Source of the DNA: Aquatica leii
Taxonomy: Eukaryota > Arthropoda > Insecta > Coleoptera > Lampyridae
NCBI GenBank assembly: GCA_035610365.1
Contig: CM069434.1
Location: 99,932,806-99,996,805 of the forward strand
Direction of reading: 5' to 3'
DNA length: 64,000 nt
The notes under the pieces are model-generated. The model was not told the origin of the DNA. It did not search any database and saw only the letters and a program-made list of their open reading frames with translations. Below, one piece after another: positions 24,772 through 37,901 of the stretch. Every line of letters begins with the position of its first letter. The stretch's first letter is position 1. The translations under genes and the position numbers were made by a program.

Positions 24772-27110
24772 CCATGCCGCCCGCCTTGAAATGTTAAATT
24801 TCAAAAAGGAAATACAATTTAGAATATGATATAAATGAAAAATGAGTACAACAAAAACTTAACTTACCTTAATTTTAAATGTATACACAGTAGCCTAATT
24901 TTGACGATCCAAAACACACATCGGAATTAAACTTAATTTGTTAATAGCACGTTTTAATATAGCACCCTTAGACGTACGTACTACCCGCACTATACCATCT
25001 TTTCCTGGGTGCAGCTGAACTACTCGTGCGGTTGGCCAATGAAAAGGTGTAGCATTCGGTTCAGAAAAGAGTACCAAAGAACCTACTTGTAGTTGTTGGT
25101 CTGAAGCATGTTGCCATTTCGTACGTCGTTGAAATTCAGGTAAAACTTCTCTGGACCACCGCTTCCAAAAATGTTGGATAAGTTGTTTTCTTCGTTGGAA
25201 TAAATTTAATCGATTTTCCGTGACTGATTCTAAGGATTTCTCTGGCAAAGTCTCAACAGAATCTCCAATTAGGAAATGATAAGGTGTAAGAACCCGAAAA
25301 TTGTTTGGATCTTCGGACAAAGGAGAAAAAGGTCTGGAATTCAACACTGATTCTATTTGGGTTAATACAGTATACAAGTTTTCAAAAGTTAAATTGGCGT
25401 CACCGATTATTTTTAGAAGGTGTAATTTTGTGTGTTTTATATTCGATTCCCACAATGCGGGGAACTTGGGGGAATAAATTTCTATTGAATCTTTTGGTTA
25501 ACTAAGTATTTGCTTAAATTCGTTTGCACTTGTTCAGTTTGAAAAATATTGTACAGATTTTTTATTTCACGGAGTGCGCCAACAAAGTTTGTAGCGTTAT
25601 CGCTAAACATAATGGAAGGTTTTCCACGCCTGGAAATGAATCTTTTAAACACTTCAATGAAAGCTGGCCCAGATAAACTTGTAATCAAATCCAAATGTAT
25701 GGCTTTAGTCTTCATACAAACGAAAAGAACAATATATGCTTTTATGAGTTTTGCATTTCGCGTATAGCAATCTTTCGCTAAAACTGGACCGGCAAAGTCT
25801 ACCCCGGTGTTGTATAAACATCGTTTGTAAATAGCAAATCGCTCAGATGGAAGATCGCCCATAAGGGTTGATTCTAATTTAGGCCTTGTTTTAAAACATC
25901 TTAAACAGCTATGAACGATCTTTCTACAAAGGGAACGACCAGAAATTGGCCAAAATTTATCACGGACTACTGACAACAACTGGTTAGAGCCGCAATGTAA
26001 AAATTTTTCATGATAATAAAACAAAAGCAAACACGTAAAGGCGTGACCTTTTGGAAGTAATATTGCGAGTATCTTACTATAGGAAAAATTGGAATGCCGT
26101 ATTCTACCGCCTACTCGTATAATGTCCTGATCGTCTAAAAATAAATTCAAAGATTTAAGATAGTAATTCGCCATTTCTTTACCAGAATTATGACAAAGTA
26201 GTTTAATTTCATTTGAAAAACACAAAGATTGACACAGTTTGATCAATTTATTAAGCGATAATGACAATTCAGATACAGTTAGAGAACCAACGTTTCTTTC
26301 AGATAAAGGTACAGCACAATTTTTTTAAGAATCGAAGAACATAAGCGACAACTCTTTGTAATTTTTGGAAAGAAGAATATTTTGCAAACAGTTTGCTTAA
26401 AAATATTTAAAAAGAATTGCATGTAAGAGTAACTTGAACAGATTTTTCTTCTGGTAAAATATTCTGGTCGACTATTACCTCAGACACGGAAAAATTTAAC
26501 GAATGAAGAAATCGAGGCCCATTAAACTAGAATTTGTTCTCAGCTAGGTCTTTTATAGTAGCACCGCGCGAAATTAAATCGGCAGGTTTATTTCCACTGC
26601 TAACGTGATGCCAGTTAGAAGCACAAGCAGTTTCTAAAATAGAAGCGATTGGATTTGCAACAAACACTTTATATTTGTTAGGTGTGGAATTGATCCACCC
26701 TAAAACAATTTTTGAATCTGACCAAAGAAAAAATTTAGAAAAATTGAAAGACAAAATACTGCATATCTTTGACACAAGATCGGCTAATAGTATAGCTGTC
26801 AAAAGTTCAAGTCGTGGTAAAGTAACAGGTTTAAGAGGTACTACCCGACTTTTAGCACACAATAACTAAATAAAAATATTGTTATCAGAAATGCATCAAA
26901 CGTAAACGCAAGCACCGTAAGCTCGTGTGCTAGCGTCGCAAAACCCATGTAATTCAGCATATTTAAATTCTGATAAAAACACAATTCTAGGAATGCGCAA
27001 CGTAGTTGAATTCTTAAGACATTTTGCTAAAGAAACCCACTCGTTCTGTAATGAAGCTGGAATATTTTCATCCCACGTTAATTGCAATTTCCAAAGTGCT
27101 TGAATAATTA

Positions 27111-27114
27111 ACTT
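27111..27114. repeat. Target-site duplication of gypsy 2, left
   Basis: ACTT, repeated at 32274-32277. Four bases is typical of Ty3/gypsy. Confidence 0.8.
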
Positions 27115-27372
27115 TGTGGCGGGCAGGTGTGGGTTATATTACCCTCGTTTCAATAGTTATAGTATTGTTAGCCACTAATACACGTAACACACAGTTTTAT
27201 TTAGTTAGCAGATACATTCCAAAAATGAATTAAAACTTTCATTGACTTTTTTCAAAAATCATAACATTAAACTAATGTCAAAGGTAGGCTTTTGTTACCG
27301 CGAGACAGCCCTCTCTAACTAAAGTGTGTGTGTTACTGTCGCGTCGCTGCGACAGTACGGCACGTTGTTACA
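27115..27372 (-). repeat. Gypsy 2 3' LTR
   Basis: TGTGGCGGGCAGG ... CGTTGTTACA on the plus strand; TG...CA ends. It matches 32018-32273, and partly 49121-49364 in the opposite orientation. Confidence 0.9.
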
Positions 27373-30300
27373 AATCTCCCCCTTTGCTTCATGAAGCGTC
27401 CCGCAAATAGGACCAACAATAATGGTTTACTTGCAACAAGGACACTTATTTTTCTGGATTCTTTGTCGAGAAGCTGTGTGAAGAGTTGTGATGGAAGGGT
27501 GAGAAACTTCTGTTCCAGCTTCACTAGATTCACGAGAAGAACTTTCAGTTTAAATAGGTGGACGTCCTCTCTTACGAATAGGACTGATTGGAGCAGTTTC
27601 TTTGTCTGAGTTGAAAGGAGTTAGATCAGCGACATGATATTTTCCTAAAATTTCATCTGGGTTACTAACAGAGGTAACCTCATAAGTTGTAGGTGTGACG
27701 ATCTTGTGAATCAAATATGAACCATCACGACGAAGCGCGAACTTGGAAGTAAAGAAACTTTTAGCTTTACTGAGGACATGCGTTCTTATGAGCACTTTGT
27801 CTCCAACGTGAAAATTTGGAGCTGGGCGACGATTGGCATCGCTGTACTTCTTATATCGGTCCTGTTGTTGTTCTGGATTCTCACGAGCAAGACGTAAGGT
27901 ATCAGCAAGGTTACGCAAGTATGGAGTTACTTGAGAAACGAAATTGTCATTCTCTATAATCGCGCGAAAATCACGCTGTACGTCTTCGGGCGTGCGTAAC
28001 TCGCGTCCGAATGTAAGATAAGCGGCATTAAAACCGGTTGTTTGAGATTTCACACTATTTATGGCAAATCGCACTGCCGGGAGTTTATCTTTCCATTGTG
28101 TATGATTGTTAGCAGTTAAGATAGAAAGTTGTGTTTTTAAATCGCGGTTTTTACGCTCAACCGGGTTAGCTTCCGGGTGATACAATGGCACTAAGGTCTG
28201 TGAAAAACCGAGACAATGAGCTGTCTGTTGCATAACGGAACTCACGAACTGAACACCGTTATCACTAATTACGCGCCTAGGAAGTCCAAAACGTAAGATT
28301 ATTTCATCTATAAGAATTCTAGAACAATTTTCAGCAGAAGCAACTTTTAATGCAAAGAGCTGTACCCAGCGACTGGTTGTGTCTTGTATTATGTAGATCC
28401 ATTTTTATCCATCCTCTGTCTCAGGTAGAGATCCAAATAAGTCCATAGAAAGAACTTCAAATCGTTGACTTTGAATGGGCGTTTGAATCTGTCCGATGGG
28501 TTTCAAGTTAGAAGCTTTATACTTTTGGCAATCTAAACATTTTGCTACGTGATGGATTATGTCACGACGCATGCTTGTCCAATAGTATCTACTGGCGATT
28601 TGCTGCAATGTACGATCAACTCCATAATGACCAGCTAGTTGAGAATCATGACATTCCGAGATGATCTTACTAACAGAAGACTTCGGAACTACTAGCTGAG
28701 CAGTCTCTTCATCTGAGTCTGGAACATAGCGATGTAGAATACCGTTAATCATAATATACCCACGTTCGGTCCATCGTTTAAAATCGACATCATCAGTAGG
28801 ACGTTCGAAGCAGTCGATAATTTTACTTAGGTCGGGATCATTCATTTGTTCACGGCGCACTTCGTTGGTACTTTCCTTGGGTAAATCAATGCTTACAAGT
28901 TTGGCTTCTAAGTTTTCCAAAGGAGGTCTTGATATCATGTCAGCTACAACATTTAATCGACCTGGAGTATAGTCTATTTTTAAGTCATAAGACTGGAGAA
29001 GAAATAACCATCGTGCTAGACGACCTGTTGGTGATTTTAATGACATAAACCACCTGAGCGGTTGATGATCCGACTGGACAACAGTAGTGGAACCTTCTAA
29101 GTAACCTCTAAAACGGTTAACGGCCCACACGAAAGCTAATGCTTCGCGTTCTGTAGTACAATAATTTTGTTCCGATTGTGTCAAAAATCTGGATGCATAT
29201 TCTATAGGTCTTTCGTCAGGACTCTCCTCCTGGAGTAAACATGCACCAAGAGCATATGCACTAGCGTCGGTTCTAAGAACATGGGGAAGCTTTGCGTCAG
29301 CCTGACGGAGAATTGGACTAGTTGTTAACAGCTTTTTTAGTTGTTGGAAGGTTTCTTCTTGTTTAGGACCCCAAGTCCAAACTACATTTTTCTTTGTGAG
29401 GTTCGTGAGAGGTTTAGCTATACCTGCAAAATTTTCTATAAAGCGGCGGTACCATGAACAGGTTTGGAGAAAAGAGAGAACTTGTTTCGTGTTCTTGGGT
29501 GTAGGCATATCTAGAATGGCAGACACTTTGCTTGGATTCGGCCTCAAACCCTGGGGACTAATCACGTGACCAAGGTAATTGACAGAAGGGCAACCAAATG
29601 TGCACTTGGATCTGTTTAAGTGAAGCTTAAACATTCCTAGGCGATTGAATACAAATTGTATGTCCCTAACATGTTCCGTGAAAGTAGGAGACAGTATGAT
29701 CATGTCATCTAAGTAAGCCAAAATGTTTACATCTTGTAAACCGGAGCGAAATCTATCAATAAAGCGTTGAAATGTGGAAGGTGCATTTCGCAATCCAAAC
29801 GGCATCCGCATGTAACGGAACAAACCTAAAGGGCAAGTAAATGCGGTCTTATCCCGATCTTCTGGTTTGACTGAAATCTGATGGTAACCTGATTTAAGAT
29901 CAAGAGTTGTCATATAAGTGGCTTTTTTAGCCTAATGAAGTAAATCTTCGATATGTGGCAATGGATATTTATCTGAACAAGTAATAGCATTTAGTTTTCG
30001 ATAATCTACTACTAGCCTTGTGCCTCTATTTTTTTTGGCACTAAAACTATTGGAGCAGTATAAGGAGATTCACATTCTTCTATAATATCTTCCGATAGAA
30101 GATGTTCGATTTCTTTACGTAAGATATCTTTTTTTTCTTCGGAGAGACGATAAGGTGGAACTGCTATAGGAGTATTATCTATGAGAGTAATGGTATGTTC
30201 TGCATACGAAGTGGCTTCTTTGTTGGGTAGAAATAAATCAAGATTTTTCTCGAGAACATTATTAAATTCGGATTTTTCTACCGAAGTAAACTAAATACCT

Positions 30301-32017
30301 TCATCAGAGCGCAATTTAATGTCGTTTAACTGAACTGAATTAAAAAAACACGAACATTGATTTACGGAATTGGGTTCAGAGTCAAATGGGTAAATCCTTT
30401 GAGAAAAATCTCCATAGAACCATGATTCATAAGGTATATCAATAACAATGTTTGCTACTTTTAAAAAATCAGCACCTAAAAGTGTTTTACTTTGAGAGTG
30501 TTCTGGTACCGAAATTAATGAAATATTATGCGATCTCCCTTCTAAGAGAATTTTAACTTGAAACACAAGTACATTAACCTTTGACGTTTTGCCATTTGCT
30601 AGTGTCATTTCCATGACTTTGGAAAACTATGGGACGCCATTCTGCAGAAGTATTTTTCTGAGTGTAATACCTGCTATGCTAGATTGAGCACCGGAATCCA
30701 GGTAACTGTATCCGCTATGGCCTTCGATGTGAACACGAGTCAGTGGTCGTGCATTCTGAGAATACAAATTCTTACAGTTTGATACATCATTAAACATATT
30801 ACATAAAAATTCAGAAGATGAATCAGATCTAAATGTACTCACATGAGCAACTTCGGTTTTACCTTTTGAACAATTAGGGCAATTTCTGCGGATATACCCA
30901 GGTGCTTTGCATCTATAACACGAAATTTTACAGTCGCCACTTGAACCTACAGAACATGAGCTAGAACTAGCATTATTCACAACATGTTTCTGATTCTCAG
31001 TAACATTTGAAGACTCGGAACGTTTGCGTAATAACTTCTTACATTCATCTTTAAAGTGTCCGTAGTTTTTACAATAAACACATTGTTTAGGTTTACGAAT
31101 ATGATTGTGATGGCTATTGTAAGGCATATTATTTTTAATTGAGTTAGTTGATCTACTTGGAATTTTAGAGAAAGTTTGTTCAATGACACGTGCAGATTCG
31201 ATCAATTCTTTGAATGAGTTTATTTTGTCGCGAGTAATTTTTTTCACATTTAAAAGTCCGTACACCATGTCAAGTTGTACATGTTCTGAAATAACAGATT
31301 TGCCTGTAAGACGTGATAACAATGCGAGCGTTTTAGAAATAAAGACGTCGGTTTTCTCATTATCTTGTTTGCAAACAAATCCTGGAAAATTTGGTGTGCA
31401 GGCTTTAGATAACCACAAGCATGTCGAAGTGATGTGATAGCTTCATCAAAGCATTGAATTGAATTTTTAATTCCTTGCCACCATGTAGCTGCATCATCTG
31501 TTAGAAGCATTGAAAGTCCTTTTAGTGCATGTTCGTCGCTTACATTAAGACATTCCTTATATACAGTTATTAAATCAATGAATACTTCGATATCAGACTT
31601 TGAATCACCATTAAACCTTGCTTTACATGCAGAAAAATTTGCAGTACTCACAGTTTGAATGCTGTGTTGATTATTTACTTGAATCCCTTGGATTAAATTC
31701 TGAATCATCTCAACTGTCATAATTAACTGTTGTGGTTGATTTTCTGCCATATTTGTCAAATCACTGGTAACTTTTCCTGATCGTAATAGCATAAACAAAT
31801 ACCGTGCTGTCTGAGTAGTGTGATGCGCAGTTCTAAAAACACAGGTTAATTCGAGTAGCTAAACAAATATTTGAATTGTTTGTAATGGAAGACGCTAGTT
31901 TGTTAACACCAAACGCAGCAATCTTGACGAAACAATTACGAAATTTTACTTTCGTTTTAAACGTTTGTTAAATACTGTTCACCACCGAAAACGTAAGGCC
32001 CCACGTTGGGCGCCACT

Positions 32018-32273
32018 TGTGGCAGGCAGGTGTGGGTTATATTATTCTCGTTTCGATAGTTATAGTATTGATAGCCACAAATACACGTAACACACAGTTT
32101 TATTTAGTTAACTGATACATTCAAAAATGAATTAACACTTTAATTGACTTTTTTCGAAAGTCATAAAATTAAACTAATGTTAAAGGTAGTCTTTTGTTAC
32201 CCGAGGCAGCCCTCTCTAACTAAAGTGTGTGTGTTACTGTCGCGTCGCTGCGACAGTACGGCTCGTTGTTACA
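32018..32273 (-). repeat. Gypsy 2 5' LTR
   Basis: TGTGGCAGGCAGG ... CGTTGTTACA, adjacent to the primer-binding site and followed outward by the ACTT duplication. Confidence 0.9.
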
Positions 32274-34899
32274 ACTTTCCTTTGATGATAATCGGCGATA
32301 ATAGACCAAGAGGATCAAATAATTTAGATATATCAGATAATATACTTCTTTTAGTATTAGTGCTGAAATCGACAACATGTTTTAAATCGTAAGTAAAACA
32401 ATCGGAGTGGGAATTCCATCGAATTCCTAAAGTTTTTGTTTCTGCGCTATCAAAATTCAAGATTGAATTTTGGGTTGCGGGATTGCCAAAAACAGCAGAA
32501 AGGTTTGATAAGAATTTTCTGAGAGGAAATTCACCTAGAGCAAGGATTTCTGTAACCTTGGTTGTAATATTTTTGGCGCCGGAAATAAAATCGTCCATAT
32601 AAAAATCATGAATGCTTCTAGCTGATGCATCAGGATATAATTCTTGATACATATGACCTAAACTATGAAGACATGTAGTTGCTAAATAGGATGAACTAGA
32701 TAAACCGTAAGTCACTGTGTTTAATTGAAACATTTTAGTTTTTTCGGAAGGATGTTCTTACCAGAGAATACACTGAAATCATCTTTGATCTTTACCCAAA
32801 TTTGACGATACATTTTTTCACAATCAGCAGTGATTGCGACTGCGTGCTTTCGAAAATTTAATAAAATAGAGAATAGGTCGTTTTGAACCACCGGACCTAT
32901 CAATTGACAACAATTTAGAGATAGGCCAGAGGAAGTTTTTACACTTCCGTCAAAGATTACACGCAATTTAGTCGTAGATGAATCGGGCTTCAACAATTCG
33001 TGATGCGGAAGAAAGTTACAATTTGTAACGTCACGCGGAGCTATTTCACTTAAATGGCCCAAGCTTTCGTACTCGTCTAAAAATTGTTTGTGACGTTTTT
33101 TTAATTTCAGGATTTCTATTTAATCGTCTTTCTAGAGATAAAAAACGATTTAAAGCTATCTGATATGAATTACGTAGGTTAGAAATTTTGTCATTAAATG
33201 GAATTAAAACTGTAAACCTTCCATTTTTATCTCGAAACACGGTTTCTTGAAAATAATTTTCACAAGCTTGTTCCTGTTGTGACAGAAGTGAAATTATTTT
33301 CTGTGGAATGACATTTTCTATTTTCCAGAATTTTTGTAAATCATAATTGTTATTTGTAATAGAAGTACAAAGATTTGCGATGGAAGTTTGATTAAAGGTT
33401 GTCAAGTTTTTAAGATCGATGGGACCTGAAACAATATATCCTAATACGCTATTTTAAAGTAATGGTAGTTTTGGACCTAAGGAAATTTTTTTCTCAATAA
33501 GCAAATCGTAGAAAAGAGACGCACCAATTAATAAATCTATCTCGTTCGTTTGATTAAAACGATTGTCCGCTAACTTAATTCCTCGAGGAAAGCGCAACAA
33601 GTGCTTTTTAAATGACACAGTAGGTAAGGGTGTAGTAATGTTTTCTATAACCAAGCAATTAAGCAATTTGGAAAAATTAGAAACTCTGGATTGTAGTTCG
33701 ATTTGAGTTTCGTTAGTAATAGATACTGACTTGGAACTGACGCGGAAGATTTGGTGACAGTATCTAAATCAAATATGTTTTTGACATGAGATTGGATTAT
33801 TCATTTTGGACGATTATAACGCGAATTTAGAATTTGCAAAGCAACAAGATAGCTGTCGTCAGTAGCCGGAAGATTAGCAATACAGCTTGCTGCATCGCCT
33901 TTTAACGCATTTTTCAAATAATTTAATTTTTGAGAAAGCTCTAAATTAGTAACGTTTATCGTGGAATTGAAATTATCAATAAAAGCTTGGTAAGCACTGA
34001 TGTCACCTGAGAATGTAGGTAATTGCAGTTTTGGTAAAATTGATTGTTGGAAATTTAAACCTTGATTATTTAAATCAGTACTGGACAAATTTGTTATAGA
34101 ACGATTTTCTTTCAATATGACGTTAATCATTGCAACGGTTGCTCTAACGTCTGAATGAAATGTTTTTATCGCTGGAAAATTTTCTAATTCGGGACTACCT
34201 TGTAATTCGGTACAAGTTTGGAGATAAATTTCTTTTCCCGCAACAAGTTCATTTCTTAAAATTTCGAACATTTCGTTATGAATTTTTTTAGTTGGTTCAG
34301 ATGAAGCCTTTTTGATAAATTCTTTAGCTTCTTCTAAAGAATTAACGCAAGATTGCAGGTGTGCGAATAATTGATTAATTTGACACTGCTTGCTAGATTC
34401 TGCCATCTTAATAAGGTAATCAAAATGTAATTAAAAATAAATGTAAATTAATTAGAAGCGTTTAAAAATTAAGAAAAATAAAGTATTTATTTCAAAGCAA
34501 TGTAATCGAAATGTACAAAAAGTGTGCGTAAAAGATAAGCGATAAACGTACAAGTGCAAACGTAAGTACACGAATTACTTAGTGCGTATGACAAATACAC
34601 GATAAATTGGAAAATACGTACTTCGAATGCAAATATGCAAAATAAGAAATTAATATTTAATACTTAATAGCAAGCGTATTTTGAAAACTTGTACTAATGA
34701 TTATGATTAGGACAATTGAGAGGACACTTACTTGGAATTTTCGTAGTACTTAATGGAAATGCATTGAGAGTCGATAATATCAATAAATTTGCCGTCCAGA
34801 CTTTAATACCAATACCAATGGAACTTTGAATGCTTTTATTCTTGATTCTTGTTAATTTGTAATTGTAGGATTTTCTAATCCGGCTCGAAGGACCAAATA

Positions 34900-35083
34900 T
34901 GGTTAGATCGCGGTTTGTATTATCAATCTTATGCCACATTAAATATTTATTAGAATCTTGAATAAAAATGGAGCTTTATTACTCTGCACTTGTACAGCTA
35001 ATGCTAACTTAAAAGTTATCAAATCAAAAACATGCGCGCTGCGCTCAATGCAAATTTGAAATAAAAATGAATCAGTGGCGTAA
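34900..35083 (-). repeat. BEL/Pao 5' LTR
   Basis: Nearly identical to 24594-24771 and followed inward by the BEL-type primer-binding site. Confidence 0.8.
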
Positions 35084-35100
35084 ACTACGTTCTTTTTGTT

Positions 35101-35596
35101 CTAAAATAGAAGTATTATTAAATTAAGAAAAAAATAGATAAGTTTACTTACTTGTGCATTATTTCTAATAGCATCTATATCAAATGGGTTTATAATCCCA
35201 ACAACAGTTTTAAAATTTATTATTCGTAGCACTGCATCTAAAACCGGATTTTTTATATTAATATTTGGTGGTTCTGACAAAAGCGCTGATCGGCTGCAAA
35301 TTTTTGGAGCTTTCATTTTCAAATTCTCATACTTGATATTCAATTGATCTTGCGATCGAGCGATGCAATTAATAGCATTAAAGTTATTTGCTACCGTAAT
35401 CCATGCTTCAGACTAAAATTTAGCTAGATACATTTGATATTCACAATATAATAAAATAATATTATTTATACCTTTTCGGATGTATGTAATTTATTTGATT
35501 GTTTTCTATAATGTTTTTTAACTTTTTCACCTCTACCAATAAAAGAAGTTCTTCTTCCTTAAAGAAATTTGTTCCTCTATTTCTTTTTTTCTCCAT
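35101..35596 (-). pseudogene. Harbinger Myb/SANT-like DNA-binding protein
   Basis: The minus-strand ATG at 35596 starts MEKKRNRGTNFFKEEELL, the opening of the trihelix Myb/SANT-like proteins carried by insect Harbinger elements. An exon junction follows (donor near 35479, acceptor TTTTAG near 35414). The next exon reads SEAWITVANNFNA and DQLNIKYENLKMKA, completing the helical domain, and later INPFDIDA, a conserved downstream motif. A GTAAGT donor near 35149 shows that the gene continued further; the BEL insertion separates it from its 3' part. This partner normally binds the TIRs and brings the transposase to DNA. The two exons seen have no obvious stop, but the gene is incomplete. Confidence 0.8.
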
Positions 35597-35893
35597 TTAA
35601 TTGTGAAAATCACGTTTGAAAACTTACCGTTACCCAACTGTCAGCAAAATATATAGGTTATGAATAAATTCAAATTAATCATTTGGTTCAGTTCGGTTTA
35701 ATTTAAGCGTAATGCTATATTAGTTAATTATTTATTATGAAATGCAATATATTTAAGTGACAATTTAAACATCCATTAACTTAATAGACAAATTAGTTAA
35801 TTCTCTGTTAACGTTTTGATTATGAAATCGGCCCTTAATACTGATATTTTTGTTTATATTTCAAATATTTCTTTTCGTTATTTATATAAGGGG

Positions 35894-36084
35894 TGTGTCA
35901 TGTATTGAATATATGCACGGATTTATTTCTACTGTAAATCAAGTAGACACTTGATGTTGGTGTGCGAAAAAACAATCATGTTTTTGTCATTATTACGTTT
36001 TAAGAATTTATAGTTTATTGTATTCTTTGAATAGTTTCCAGCTTATTAAGTAAATACATGTAACCTAATTGAAACCTTATTACA
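35894..36084 (+). repeat. Probable 3' LTR of gypsy 1
   Basis: An AAGGGG polypurine stretch is followed by TGTGTCATGTATTG, ending in CTTATTACA. It lies directly after the Harbinger block that interrupts the end of gypsy 1. No 5' partner LTR is available in the window to confirm the boundaries. Confidence 0.45.
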
Positions 36085-37779
36085 CTACCCGAACGAAAGA
36101 AAACATTACAATCTTCATCAGCCGCTATCGCGGATTTTAATGCATTTTTTAATCTATTAATTTGATCGACGATACCTATAAATTAGTTTCTCGTGTTAGC
36201 CATTTTATCATGTAAAATTGCATAAACTCTGTTTTTAAAATAAAATGAAAAGACATCAATAAACTTTCTTTGCTTTGAAATAAAATTAAAATGTATATCA
36301 AAAAATTTTATATTTGGTTAATTCAGCATACAAATAAAAATAAAATTGTCAAAAAAGTTAATTTTAAATAAATTACGTACAGAAAATAATCAGATTTGTC
36401 GTTCTAAATTTTAATTTTGTTTGTACAAAACTAACTTAAATTACTGCACAATGTCTTTAGAAACGTCTCAATTTCCAGGAAAAGAAACTATACTTAAAAT
36501 TTCATAACACACTTTAACACACCGTGTAATTAAATAATTACGATAAAAGGGTTGTTAATGTAATAATGGGTTTTAGAAATCAACGCGAAAAGAAATTGCT
36601 AAGTAGCCTAAATATAGTTAACAATGTTAACAACTGCTTCGGCTATAACTAATGATCTGTAATATTATGAAGTTTTAAGCATGTAATAATAATAATAATA
36701 TGGTTAAAATAAGCGGTCATTCTTAAATAGAAGCATGTATACAGTTTATTACCTTTTCAATCTTGTGTTAACACTGTTGCACGCGTTTGTGATGGTTCGA
36801 TTTAGCCCGAGGCAATACGTTTTCGCACCTTTAAAAATACAGGTTACCTAAATACGAAATGCAGTTTATTAAAAACTGTGGAAAAATTATACCTTTAGTT
36901 GCGCAAGCTCGTTTATAATAATTAATTTAATGTAATTAATTTTTTGTGGGAGCTCAATGTATAATATACCCTATAATTAAAGTTGCTTATAAAAATTATA
37001 AAACCTTTATCGACAAGTACGCACGGATTTTACACCTGCCTTAAAAATATGTGCCTATCATCGACTAATTAAAGATAGCAAAGTCATCGTCTCTTGTTTG
37101 ATTTTGTTATTGTGATAGTAACTAAATTTCGATATCGCGTACACCATCAAAAAAACAATTAATCTTCTTTGTGTTCGTTAACAATAATTCAACACGTTCG
37201 TTTTTAAAAGAAACGAAAAATATGTTAGTTAAAACTTTCAGTACAACAATGTAGATAATTACACTTTTCATAACAATTTGAAGATTTTTTAAATTGTAAA
37301 CGCTATTAATTTTTTTTTATAGAACGAATGGAGAATAACAATAATGTAGTACAGTTTTAAAAAACTCAAACGACTAAAGACAAGTGGGTCTAAAAAAATA
37401 AATCAAGATTATTGTTGAGGTCCTAAAAAACAGAATATGTAATATTAGCTGCAAATTTTAAATAATATTAACAAAAATTTTACATGTAGGCTGACGAGGA
37501 AGACTAATATAACGTATATGGTTTTTGAATAAAAAATTAACGCTAATACAAGAGTAGGTATATGAATTTGAATAAATATTAGATAAATTTTTGATATTTA
37601 AATCTAAGACGCAATCTTAAATTTAAAAAACTTGTTACGAAAGAATCTGGCTGCAAGTTTTTGCATTTCTACAAAAAGTTTTAGTAAAACAAAGCGGAAA
37701 AATGAGGTTTAGAAAACTTTTTGTTGCTTGTATTCTTTCTCGAAATACGAATTTCGTTGTACTCAATAATTTTAAATTA
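36085..37779. other. Gene-free AT-rich stretch
   Basis: No coding motif was seen. A short AAT microsatellite lies near 36685. Confidence 0.45.
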
Positions 37780-37866
37780 AAAATTAATCAAAAACACTGA
37801 CTAACTTTACTAAGACAAGAACGTCTTCCGTGTTTAGACCGTGTCATTGTTGTATCCGAAGTTCCC

Positions 37867-37901
37867 GACGTTTCGCCCACTTTCGTAAGAGGTTTTATCA
37901 G
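37867..37901 (-). ncRNA. Hammerhead-like motif at PLE 3' end
   Basis: Minus strand: CTGATAA, an imperfect hairpin, then GAAACGTC. It has the same layout and position as the motif at 20227-20259. Confidence 0.4.

Larger units (their letters stand above)
27115..32273 (-). mobile_element. Ty3/gypsy element 2, structurally complete, inserted in BEL
   Basis: A 5.16 kb element on the minus strand with LTRs 27115-27372 and 32018-32273, an ACTT duplication, a primer-binding site TGGCGCCCAACGTGGGGCC inside the 5' LTR and an AAAGGGGGAGA polypurine tract beside the 3' LTR. Parts in order: gag with two CCHC-type knuckles (CVYCKNYGHFKDEC; the second has Y for H) at about 31.8-30.8 kb, aspartic protease (YLDSGAQSSIAG), reverse transcriptase (AYLDDMII), RNase H, and integrase to about 27.55 kb. 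It looks nearly whole, with a handful of breaks. LTR divergence is about 17 of 256 sites. Confidence 0.93.
24594..35083 (-). mobile_element. BEL/Pao retrotransposon, interrupted by gypsy 2
   Basis: Fossil BEL/Pao on the minus strand with short LTRs (24594-24771 and 34900-35083). A primer-binding site TGGTCCTTCGAGCCGGA lies just inside the 5' LTR (about 34894-34876). Parts in order: gag (about 34.4-33.8 kb), aspartic protease (about 33.6 kb), reverse transcriptase (about 33.4-32.3 kb), then gypsy 2, then RNase H (about 27.1-26.5 kb), integrase (about 26.3-25.5 kb) and the BEL-type C-terminal domain (about 25.1-24.9 kb). The LTRs differ at about 4 of 172 sites plus one small indel, so it looks fairly young. 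It is broken, with several breaks besides the insertion. I could not define its target duplication. Confidence 0.9.
22528..35834 (+). mobile_element. PIF/Harbinger element, split by a BEL/Pao insertion
   Basis: The inverted repeats GGGCCGATTTCATAAT (22528) and its complement (ending 35834) are flanked by CTA and TTA, close to the 3 bp duplication usual for Harbinger. The element holds the two genes expected for the superfamily in convergent orientation: transposase (+, 22748-23829) and a Myb/SANT-like DNA-binding protein (-, 35596-35101). Without the insertion it would be about 2.8 kb. It lies in gypsy 1, just after its pol end. Confidence 0.88.
17352..36084 (+). mobile_element. Ty3/gypsy element 1 (old, broken, heavily interrupted)
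   Basis: Fossil Ty3/gypsy pol on the plus strand. In order: a linker ahead of reverse transcriptase (about 17.4-17.55 kb), reverse transcriptase (about 18.9-19.75 kb, with the YFDDVLVF active-site motif), RNase H (about 19.8-20.1 kb), the RNase H end with the YVPGRLMHVADTLGRE motif (about 21.1 kb), integrase (about 21.4-22.1 kb) and the C-terminal part (to about 22.5 kb). A likely 3' LTR lies at 35894-36084. It is interrupted by a solo LTR (17559-18916), a PLE fragment (20125-21063) and the Harbinger block (22528-35834). The 5' LTR and gag are not recognised. It carries many breaks (order of ten) besides the insertions and is clearly ancient. Confidence 0.8.

Noticed and set aside
24594-35083. 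Target duplication for the BEL element
   Set aside because: The outer flanks (GGTAG on the left, ACTAC on the right) do not match. The boundary may be off by a few bases, so no duplication is claimed.
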